A stretch of 7,581 nucleotides of DNA, taken from Gemmatimonadota bacterium (GTDB lineage: Bacteria > Gemmatimonadota > Gemmatimonadetes > Longimicrobiales > Longimicrobiaceae). The notes under the pieces are model-generated. The model had not been told where the DNA came from. It did no database searches and was given only the letters and a program-made list of their open reading frames with translations. Position numbers and translations under genes: made by a program. The stretch lies in the NCBI GenBank assembly GCA_019348265.1, contig JAHWJV010000168.1, forward strand, positions 1 through 7,581, written 5' to 3'. This document shows, piece by piece, positions 1 to 5,626 of the stretch (positions are counted from its first letter, which is position 1; each line of letters begins with the position of its first letter).

Positions 1-21
1 CGACGATTCACGAATCCTCCT
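1..21 (-). promoter_or_regulatory. Possible ribosome binding site and GTG start of a gene leaving the window on the left
   Basis: On the minus strand AGGAGG (positions 21-16) is followed after four bases by GTG (11-9) and then AAT CGT before the window ends. The Shine-Dalgarno match is perfect, but only about three codons are visible, so the reading frame cannot be tested. If real, a minus-strand gene starts here and lies almost wholly outside the window. The site also overlaps a small GATTC-AC-GAATC inverted repeat (6-17). Confidence 0.3.
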
Positions 22-105
22 GTCGACGACACCACGTCTCTCACCGCTCGCTTGGAGCTTAGCAAGGGCGAGGCCGCGGTCGCGAGCGGTCACTGGCCCG
101 CAAAT

Positions 106-448
106 TCACGCGAGCTTGCGCACCGCCCGCACGCGCGGCGCGCCGCAATTCGCACGCGCAACACGCGGTCGAGCTCGATCGGCGGCCGGCGCTCGCCGGA
201 TCAGCGAGACGGCGATCTCGCGCTCGAGCACGTTGAGCTCGCCAGCCGTGACGCGGCGATCGATCTCGCACACGTCGACGATGCGGACGGCGACGAAGCA
301 GGCGCGTGACCGGACCTTGGCCGCCAGGTCCGCCCGCAGCGCGCGTCCCTTCGGCGTGGCGCCGAAGCTCTTGGAGTCGCGCAGCCCGGCGCGCGTGAGC
401 GCCGCGGCCGCCCGGCTCGGGCGTCGCCTGCGGGTGGGCACCACGCGG
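106..448 (-). pseudogene. Ribonuclease HII-like fragment, 5'-truncated
   Basis: From about 417 down to about 177 the minus strand encodes some 80 residues resembling the middle of RNase HII, which cleaves RNA in RNA:DNA hybrids. The frame shows GLRDSKSFG (DSK at 378-370), then a helix-rich stretch, then CEIDRR and GELNVLEREIA, matching the family order of G-x-x-DSK, EID and N-x-L-E. The N-terminal strand with the catalytic DEAGRG motif is missing; in its place the frame runs antisense through the isomerase remnant. After APAADR (near 177) the expected VxDG strand is not seen in any of the three frames, and the frame stops at 108-106. What is left is about a third of a normal protein with no catalytic core, so it should be inactive. 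The family match rests on motif reading only; a diverged RNase HIII-type or other RNase H-fold protein is possible. Confidence 0.5.
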
Positions 449-844
449 CTGCAGCGCCGCGCCGCCGCCAAGTACCACTCCGGCGGGCAGTGGACGAACA
501 CCTGCTGCAGCCATCCGCGGCCGGGGGAGGGGACCGACGCCGCGGCCGGGCGGCGGCTGCAGGAGGAGATGGGGCTGTCGGTTCCGCTGGTCCCGGTGTT
601 CAGCTTCACCTACCGCTCGGCCTTTGCCGACGGGCTCTGGGAGCACGAGTTCGACCACGTGTACATCGGCCGCACGGAAGCGGAGCCGCGCCCGGATCCG
701 GAGGAGGTGGCCGGCTGGCGCTGGGCATCCGTCGACGACCTCGCCCGCGAGATCGAAGCCCACCCGGACCATTTCACCGTCTGGCTGCGTGAGCCGTTCG
801 AAGAGATCGTGGCGCGACGCGCCTGGGAGGCGCTCCCCGGATGA
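449..844 (+). pseudogene. idi: Isopentenyl-diphosphate delta-isomerase type 1, N-terminally truncated
   Basis: The enzyme interconverts isopentenyl and dimethylallyl diphosphate at the start of isoprenoid synthesis. From 449 the frame reads LQRRAAAKYHSGG and then WTNTCCSHPRPGE. By comparison with E. coli Idi the second Cys of that motif is the catalytic Cys67 and the His is the metal ligand His69. TYRSAF holds the equivalent of Tyr104, and WEHEFDHVYIG holds the Glu114/Glu116 pair. The C-terminus looks complete and stops at 842-844. Missing are about 50 N-terminal residues, including the segment that carries metal ligands His25 and His32. The frame stays open upstream to an ATG at 116, but residues encoded by 116-448 do not resemble an isomerase and are antisense to the RNase H-like fragment. 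I therefore call it a truncated gene rather than a 242-residue protein. The C-terminal family assignment is firm; loss of function is inferred. Confidence 0.8.
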
Positions 845-865
845 GAGAGTCCGCTCCCACCGCGG

Positions 866-1090
866 ATGCGCGCTCAGGAGAAGGGAATCGCCGTACCGGA
901 CTTCGTGCCGATCCTCAACTACGACCGTATCCGCGAGGTCGTCACCCGCCTGGCCAAGCACCACCACGCCGGCCTCATCCTCGCCACCCCGGATTCGGAG
1001 CGGCTCGACGCGCTGCTCCGGTCCTATATGCAGCGCTTCCGCGAGGACTTCCACGCCTCGATGCCCGCGCAGGAGCGCGCGAGGCAGTAG
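866..1090 (+). CDS. Small hypothetical protein, 74 residues
   Basis: The family is not recognised. The reading frame is the same as that of the isomerase remnant, beginning at the first ATG after its stop, 21 bp downstream. No better start lies between, and the ribosome binding site is weak (a GAGAG stretch about 16 bases upstream). The protein is soluble-looking, with no signal peptide or membrane segment. It has a basic amphipathic helix (RIREVVTRLAKHHHAG, with a three-His run at residues 32-34), a short strand (LILATP), then a second helix (SERLDALLRSYMQRFREDF). Codon use and composition look like a real protein rather than a shadow frame. It could be the second gene of an operon with the former isomerase. 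It ends 16 bp before the convergent carboxylate-amine ligase gene. It could also be the end of a longer, broken gene. Confidence 0.5.
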   Translation: MRAQEKGIAVPDFVPILNYDRIREVVTRLAKHHHAGLILATPDSERLDALLRSYMQRFREDFHASMPAQERARQ

Positions 1091-1091
1091 G

Positions 1092-1112
1092 GCTATCGGC
1101 TATCGCCTATTC
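1092..1112. repeat. Short 7-nt tandem repeat between convergent genes
   Basis: GCTATCG occurs twice in tandem (1092-1105) and is followed by the related CCTATTC (1106-1112). It fills the 16-bp gap between the convergent small ORF and carboxylate-amine ligase genes and supplies the TAG stop of the latter (1109-1107). The 7-nt period is the same as in the two larger repeat blocks of the operon, although the sequence differs. No inverted partner arm was found nearby. Confidence 0.5.
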
Positions 1113-2216
1113 CCCCACCCCCTCCCGGGTCTCCTCGATCAGCCGATCGACCACCGCGTGGAGGCTGCCCGTCTGCTCGAAGGTGGCGATCTGGCGGTCG
1201 GCGCTGGAGCCTTCCCGGAGGATGCGGTAGGCGTACTCGATCTGGGCCCGGCTTCCCAGCTCGTCGACGACGTCCCCGAGGAACCACTCCAGCATCTCGC
1301 TGATCAGCTCGCGGGCGGGGCGTTCCTGCTCGGATCCGAAGTCGATCAGGCTGCCGTTCAGGCCGTAGCGCACGGCGCGCCACTTGTTCTCCTCGATCAG
1401 GTCGGTCTGGTGGAGACGGCAGGTGAGGTTGTCGCGCCGCCGCCACCCCCGCTTTGCGATCAACGCCTGGAGGATGGCGGCGATGCAGACCGCCTCGTCG
1501 ATGCGCGTGCAGACGTCGAGGAAGCGGAACTCGAGCGTCGGGAAGGAGTGGTGCGGCCGCACGTCCCAGTAGATCTTCGAGCCGTCCGGGATGCAGCCGG
1601 TGCGCACCAGCTTGTCGTGCAGCGCGCGGTACTCGCTCCAGTCGCGCATGATGCGCGGGATGCCGGTCCGCGGGAAGTTGCGGAACACCACCGTGCGGTA
1701 GCTATTCAGCCCGGTCTTGCGTCCCATCCAGAATGGCGAACTCGTCGCGAGGCAGAGCAGGTGTGGCATGAAGTAGCGGGCGACGTTCATCGCGTCGATC
1801 AGGAACTCGCGGTCCTCGATTCCGATGTGAACGTGCGTGCCGAAGATCAGCAGCTGCTGCGCGAGGTCCTGCATGTCCTGATGAACGCCGAGGTACCGCT
1901 CCAGCGGCGTGATCTCCTGCTCGGTCCAGCGCGAGAAGGGGTGCGTTCCCGCCGCCACCACGCGCAGATCCTTCTTCGCGGCCAGATCCATCACCATCCG
2001 CCGCAGCCTCCTCAGCTCCGCCCCCGCCTCCGCCGGCGTCCTGCACACCCGGGTGCCGATCTCCACGATCGACTGGTGCAGCTCCGGCTTCACCTCGCCC
2101 AGCTGCATCACGTCTTCCCGGAGGATCTCCACGATGTACGACCGGAGCTCGCGAGTCTCCGGAACGATGATCTGGGACTCCTCCTCGATGCCGATGGTGA
2201 GCGAAGGCGGCTTCAT
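1107..2216 (-). CDS. Carboxylate-amine ligase, glutamate-cysteine ligase family 2 (YbdK-like)
   Basis: This 369-residue protein has the normal length for the GCS2/YbdK family, which uses ATP to join the carboxylate of an amino acid (usually glutamate) to an amine. Family landmarks appear in order. GIEEE at 9-13 starts the catalytic sheet; AAGTHPF ends near 94; FGTHVHIGI is at 125-133; SSPFWMGRKTGLNSYRT is at 159-175; and WDVRPHHSFPTLEFRFLDV is at 217-235. ENKWRAVRYGLNG follows at 276-288, and a helical C-terminal segment ends the protein. Catalytic motifs look intact. The start ATG sits 19 bp after the upstream gene's stop, with only a weak GAGG-type site, so coupled translation is likely. 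It is the last gene of the five-gene operon. E. coli YbdK has weak gamma-glutamylcysteine ligase activity and EgtA makes gamma-glutamylcysteine for ergothioneine, but most members have unknown substrates, and this one's cannot be read from the sequence. Confidence 0.93.
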   Translation of the reverse strand: MKPPSLTIGIEEESQIIVPETRELRSYIVEILREDVMQLGEVKPELHQSIVEIGTRVCRTPAEAGAELRRLRRMVMDLAAKKDLRVVAAGTHPFSRWTEQEITPLERYLGVHQDMQDLAQQLLIFGTHVHIGIEDREFLIDAMNVARYFMPHLLCLATSSPFWMGRKTGLNSYRTVVFRNFPRTGIPRIMRDWSEYRALHDKLVRTGCIPDGSKIYWDVRPHHSFPTLEFRFLDVCTRIDEAVCIAAILQALIAKRGWRRRDNLTCRLHQTDLIEENKWRAVRYGLNGSLIDFGSEQERPARELISEMLEWFLGDVVDELGSRAQIEYAYRILREGSSADRQIATFEQTGSLHAVVDRLIEETREGVGE

Positions 2217-2235
2217 AAAGACGAAACTGCAATCC

Positions 2236-3588
2236 TCATCTCTCCCCGATGATGAAGGTGGCCAGGCTCGAGCCTCCTCCGGCGGTGACGTTCACCAGCG
2301 ATTCGGTCGAGATGCGTGTGAGGCACCCGTCCATGTAACCGCTGTGGAAGATGAAGGGCGCGGTGTCGACGATGCGGTCGGCCACGACCAGCTGCCCGTC
2401 TGCCATGCTCGGGTAGGCCTCGCTCGGGATTGGGATGCGCCACTGGACGATGTACGGCTCGGCCAGCGCGGTAGCGATCGCCGCCTCCCAGTCTGGCTGC
2501 GTCGCCTCCCAGCCGAGCACGATGCCGGTACCGCCGTACTCGTCGTTCGGCTTCAGGACCAGAGACTCCCGATGGTCGCGGATGAAGTCGATCAGATCGA
2601 TCTCCTCGCCGTCGTGCGTGGTACGCCGTTCCTCCACGACGCGGGACCAGGGGACGTGCGCGCGGATGGCCCCGATCTCGGCGGAGGTGAAAAGCTCCTC
2701 GTTGTCATCGTCGCTCAGCACCGCGAGACTGGCTTTCTTGTGCAGGATCTTGCAACGGAAGGGGTTGACCATGCAGACCGCGTCGTCCTGCACCGCGCGG
2801 ATGAGCGGGTGGTCCATCCCCTCCCGATCGACCAGCTCGTTGATCAGCACGCGCTTGTAGACTACGTCCACCGGGAGGCCCGCCGCGACCAGGCGACCCT
2901 CGCTGTACTCGACCTCCCGCGGGTCGGCGATCACGCACTCGATCCCCTGCGCGCGGAGGTAGTCGACCGTGACGAGAAACTCGCTGTAGGTGGGGACGTC
3001 CTCCCAGTCCATGATCGCGATGCGCGGGAGGTCGCTGCGCCCGGACCACTCCTGGTAGGCGTTGACCAGCGCGTGCATCACCTGGTGCCGGGCGGGGAGA
3101 GGACGCACCTCGTAGTGGTGCAGGAACTCACGCATGATCGGCAGGGCGAGGAACACCTCGCTGAGCAGGTCGCCGTACGCTGCGCCCGCGGGCGTCTCCG
3201 CGTTGTACTCGGTGAAGCGGAGCCCGCCCCGCTCGTGGACGAAGAAGGCGTCCAGGCGCGAAACGGGGCTCGGATCGCGGAACCCGGGCTCGTGCCGCAC
3301 CAGCTCCTCCTCCCACTCGGTCAGCCGGAAGCCCGAGCGAAACTCCGCTTCCAGCAACCCCTTCTCGTACACCTTCCGGAAGGCGGAGAGGACCAGAGCG
3401 CAGCGGTCACGCAGGAACCGGTACTGCTCGGGCGTCAGGAACCGCGGGCGCAGAACGGTGCACAGCGGACGCTCCCCGAAGAAGAGCCCCCGCCGCCGCA
3501 GCTGCTCCTCGAGCTGCCCGTGCGAATCGGCGGCGATCTGCGGGGCGAGGAGGTCGTGGTAGCGGTCGATGGCGCTCTGCAGGGGCAT
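2236..3588 (-). CDS. Circularly permuted ATP-grasp amide ligase, glutathionylspermidine synthase-like fold
   Basis: This 450-residue protein is a probable ATP-dependent carboxylate-amine ligase with the permuted ATP-grasp order. In it the substrate and metal-binding half precedes the nucleotide-binding loop. Residues 124-135 (RFTEYNAETPAG) match the E-x-N metal-ligand region of permuted ATP-grasps. VVYKRVLINEL (243-252) and NPFRCKILHKKA (275-286) provide conserved basic residues. LVLKPNDEYGGTGIVLG (343-359) is the Gly-rich ATP loop with Lys346. The C-terminus has GCLTRIS (421-427) and VNVTAGGGSS (432-441), typical of the last strand and nucleotide contact. It has no signal peptide, so it should be cytoplasmic. 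The start is the ATG at 3588-3586, 26 bp after the upstream ATP-grasp gene; no Shine-Dalgarno sequence is visible. The fold-level call is solid. The reaction is not known, and the link to glutathionylspermidine synthase is structural analogy only. Confidence 0.82.
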   Translation of the reverse strand: MPLQSAIDRYHDLLAPQIAADSHGQLEEQLRRRGLFFGERPLCTVLRPRFLTPEQYRFLRDRCALVLSAFRKVYEKGLLEAEFRSGFRLTEWEEELVRHEPGFRDPSPVSRLDAFFVHERGGLRFTEYNAETPAGAAYGDLLSEVFLALPIMREFLHHYEVRPLPARHQVMHALVNAYQEWSGRSDLPRIAIMDWEDVPTYSEFLVTVDYLRAQGIECVIADPREVEYSEGRLVAAGLPVDVVYKRVLINELVDREGMDHPLIRAVQDDAVCMVNPFRCKILHKKASLAVLSDDDNEELFTSAEIGAIRAHVPWSRVVEERRTTHDGEEIDLIDFIRDHRESLVLKPNDEYGGTGIVLGWEATQPDWEAAIATALAEPYIVQWRIPIPSEAYPSMADGQLVVADRIVDTAPFIFHSGYMDGCLTRISTESLVNVTAGGGSSLATFIIGER

Positions 3589-3614
3589 GGTACGTACAGT
3601 TCGAAGTGAACCAG

Positions 3615-4658
3615 CTACTCCGTCATCCGGCGCATGAGCCGCTGAGCCAGGCTCGGGAGCTCCTCCGCCAGGTCACCCGCCCCGTCGGCGTCCGACAGCC
3701 CGGTGAGCCGCGCTCCGTCCGGCACCACGGCACGACCCCGCAGGAAGGCGTTCCACCGCGGCTCTCCGCCCGCGGCCCGGGGCTCCTTCGCCAGCCGGAT
3801 CGCCATGTCCGCCATCTTCTTCACCACCCACTCGAAGTAGTGCGGCGTGAGCGAGTTGACGTCCATGTCCGGCGCGGGGTTCATGAAGTCGATCGCGTAA
3901 GGTATGCCGTCCTTCACCGCGAACTCGACCGAGTTCATGTCGTATCCCAGCGCGCGAACCAGCTTCAGCGAGTCCCGCACGATCCGATCGCCCAGCTCCG
4001 AGCTGAGATGCTCGTGCTCCACGTGGTAGCGCCGCTCGCGTGGGTCGTACTTCATCGGCAGCACCTCCTCCTGCCCGATGCAGATGCAGCGGACGAACTG
4101 CTCCCAGTGGATGTACTCCTGTACGATCATCAGCAGGCGCCCGCTCTCGTTGAAGTGCCGTAGCAGCTGCTCCAGTGATTGGCAAACGTACACGTCCCGC
4201 CACCCGCCTCCGTGGGCGTCCTTGAGGATGCACGGCAGTCCCACGTAATCGATGATCGCACCCCAATCCAGCGGATAGACCAGGTTCCGGAGCGACTCGT
4301 CGTGGACGATCCCGGGAACGTACTCCTTGTGCGGGAGCACGACCGTCCTGGGGCTCGCCACGCCCAGGCTGGTGGCCAGCGAGGCGCCGAAGAACTTGTC
4401 GTCCGCCGACCACATGAACGGGTTGTTCACCACCGTCGTCCCCTGCAGCACCGCATGCTTCAGATAGCTGCGGTAGAACGGCACCTCGTGCGAGATCCGG
4501 TCGATGATCATCGAGTACGGCACCTCCTCGTCCATCCGAGGGGCCGCCAGCTGAACGTACTCCGCCCCCACCCCCTCGTCGCGCCGCCGCACCTCCTCGA
4601 TGAACGCCGGCGGAAAGGACCACTCGCGACCCACGATCAAGCCTATTTTCGGTCTCAT
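3615..4658 (-). CDS. ATP-grasp ligase, RimK-like
   Basis: This 347-residue cytoplasmic ATP-grasp protein probably activates a carboxylate as an acyl phosphate and couples it to an amine. An N-terminal pre-ATP-grasp domain (MRPKIGLIVGREWSF onward) precedes NPFMWSADDKFFGASLA at 79-95, where Asp-Lys marks the entry to the ATP-grasp. LPCILKDAHGGGWRDV (141-156) is the Gly-rich loop with Lys146. VQEYIHW (179-185) supplies the adenine-contact strand. SVEFAV (243-248) and IDFMNPAPD (256-264) carry the acidic and Asn metal ligands. A basic C-terminal tail of about 50 residues is low in conserved character. The start ATG has no clear ribosome binding site and follows a 106-bp gap holding an inverted 7-nt repeat. 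Substrate unknown; RimK-type glutamate ligase, glutathione synthetase-like and other peptide ligases are all possible. Confidence 0.85.
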   Translation of the reverse strand: MRPKIGLIVGREWSFPPAFIEEVRRRDEGVGAEYVQLAAPRMDEEVPYSMIIDRISHEVPFYRSYLKHAVLQGTTVVNNPFMWSADDKFFGASLATSLGVASPRTVVLPHKEYVPGIVHDESLRNLVYPLDWGAIIDYVGLPCILKDAHGGGWRDVYVCQSLEQLLRHFNESGRLLMIVQEYIHWEQFVRCICIGQEEVLPMKYDPRERRYHVEHEHLSSELGDRIVRDSLKLVRALGYDMNSVEFAVKDGIPYAIDFMNPAPDMDVNSLTPHYFEWVVKKMADMAIRLAKEPRAAGGEPRWNAFLRGRAVVPDGARLTGLSDADGAGDLAEELPSLAQRLMRRMTE

Positions 4659-4678
4659 CTCGATATCGCTGTGCGAAG

Positions 4679-4754
4679 ATGGATGATGAATGATGGATGA
4701 CGAGTCACGGTCGATCGCTCTCCCATCGTTCGTCGTCCATCATTCACGATTCAT
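4679..4754. repeat. Inverted repeat built from degenerate 7-nt units
   Basis: Two 32-base arms (4679-4710 and 4723-4754) are inverted copies matching at 24 of 32 positions with no gaps, separated by 12 bases. The plus strand of the left arm runs in heptamers: ATGGATG, ATGAATG, ATGGATG, ACGAGTC. The minus strand of the right arm gives ATGAATC, GTGAATG, ATGGACG, ACGAACG. An 11-base core, TGAATGATGGA, is identical. The block fills most of the 106-bp gap between the second esterase and the ATP-grasp gene and would form a long hairpin in their mRNA. Confidence 0.75.
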
Positions 4755-4764
4755 AAATGCCGTC

Positions 4765-5490
4765 TCAGTCGCTCCCGCCGATGTAGGTCCTGATCATCAT
4801 CCTCCACCACGGCCAATCGTGGGCCCAGCCGTCCCAGATGCGAAGGGCGTTGCCGACGCCGCGTTGCCAGAGGCGGCTCGAGAGGTAGCGGTTGTTGTCG
4901 ACGAATGCGTCGGTCTCGCCCGTTGCGAGGATGATGTCCATGCGCCGCATCGCGTCGAGCCACGCCCCGTCGTGGATCTCGGTAACGTAGTGGGCCGGGT
5001 TGTTCGCGTACACCTGCTCGTCGTAATGATCGCCGACGAAGCGCCGGATGTCGTACAGCCCGCTCAGGCCGATGGTGCGCCCGACCAGGTGCGGATGGCG
5101 AAAGGCGAAGTTCACCGCGTGGTACGCACCGAAGCTCGCGCCAGCGGTGGTCAGATACGGGTTCGGGTTCCGATGCGTAGTCATCGGCAGCACCTCCTCC
5201 AGCAGGTACCGCTCGTACTGCAGGTGGCGCCACGCTCGATCGCTGGGCCACTTCCAGCGGGCGTACCAGCTCTCCTCGTCCACACTGTCGACGCAGTACA
5301 GCTGGATCCACCCCTGCGCGATCTGCTCCCCGAGCTCCGCCACCATCCCACGGTCCTCCCACTCGAAGAACCTCCCCATCGAAGTCGGGAAGACGAGCAC
5401 CCGGGCACCCGCATGCCCGAACACCAGCAGGTCCATATCTCGCCCGAGGATGGGGCTGTACCAGCGATGGTGCTCACGATTGAACGACAT
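4765..5490 (-). CDS. Alpha/beta-hydrolase esterase, COG4947-type
   Basis: This 241-residue serine hydrolase of the alpha/beta fold is of a type usually annotated as an uncharacterised esterase. Nearly the whole length is the catalytic domain: FNREHHRWYSPILGRDMDLLVFGH at the start, then VLVFPTSMGRFFEWEDRGM. The nucleophile elbow is GASFG at 117-121, with Ser119 as nucleophile. ATGETDAF places a likely acid at Asp194, and WDGWAHDWPWW puts the catalytic His at 224. I chose the ATG at 5490-5488 because family-like sequence begins there. An in-frame GTG at 5571-5569, nine bases after the stop of the upstream esterase, would add 27 residues encoded mostly by repeat DNA. No Shine-Dalgarno sequence precedes the ATG. 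The gene lies between the first esterase and the ATP-grasp gene; its substrate may be the operon's product or a precursor, which is inference. Confidence 0.85.
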   Translation of the reverse strand: MSFNREHHRWYSPILGRDMDLLVFGHAGARVLVFPTSMGRFFEWEDRGMVAELGEQIAQGWIQLYCVDSVDEESWYARWKWPSDRAWRHLQYERYLLEEVLPMTTHRNPNPYLTTAGASFGAYHAVNFAFRHPHLVGRTIGLSGLYDIRRFVGDHYDEQVYANNPAHYVTEIHDGAWLDAMRRMDIILATGETDAFVDNNRYLSSRLWQRGVGNALRIWDGWAHDWPWWRMMIRTYIGGSD

Positions 5491-5626
5491 AGGAAACAGG
5501 GAACGGGGGAAACGGCAGGGAAGAGGGAACAGGGAGAAGAGAAGAGCAAGCCCGAACTCGCACAGCGACACTCGTGCTGCCTAGGTGCTCGTTCGCTGTT
5601 CTCCGATTCCCGCTCCCTGCTCCCTA
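5491..5626. repeat. Inverted 7-nt repeat arrays flanking the esterase-esterase junction
   Basis: The plus strand from 5491 to 5544 is almost all purine, with AGGGAAC-like units (5491-5497, 5498-5504, 5524-5530, 5531-5537). The minus strand from 5625 to 5591 is a clean run of five 7-nt units: AGGGAGC twice, then GGGAATC, GGAGAAC and AGCGAAC. The arms are inverted. Bases 5491-5507 and 5609-5625 match at 14 of 17 positions, and the three differences are G/A, so in the minus-strand mRNA all 17 would pair, three as G-U. An inner stem matches at 9 of 11 positions (5553-5563 with 5585-5595). The block covers the stop of the first esterase and reaches the base before the ATG of the second. Confidence 0.75.

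Noticed and set aside
59..1054. Open minus-strand frame of 331 codons across the left region
   Set aside because: It is antisense to the isomerase remnant and the small ORF and out of frame with the RNase HII-like fragment; Arg/Ala/Gly-rich shadow.
624..2252. Open plus-strand frame of 542 codons opposite the carboxylate-amine ligase
   Set aside because: It is antisense to a gene with clear family motifs, and its product is a low-complexity run of Arg, Val, Asp and His typical of high-GC shadow frames.
1909..3609. Open plus-strand frame of 566 codons opposite the permuted ATP-grasp gene
   Set aside because: Antisense shadow; the minus strand carries intact ATP-grasp motifs, and no family pattern appears in the plus-strand product.
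4711..4722. Rho-independent terminator at the inverted repeat
   Set aside because: No T-run follows the stem in the direction of transcription; the next gene continues the operon.
4659..4764. Inverted repeat as ends of an insertion sequence or MITE
   Set aside because: The arms are internally tandem-repetitive, only 12 bases apart, and no flanking target duplication is visible, so a simple repeat hairpin fits better.
4679..5626. CRISPR array as an explanation for the repeats
   Set aside because: Units are 7 nt, degenerate and contiguous, without spacers of constant length, and there are no cas genes.
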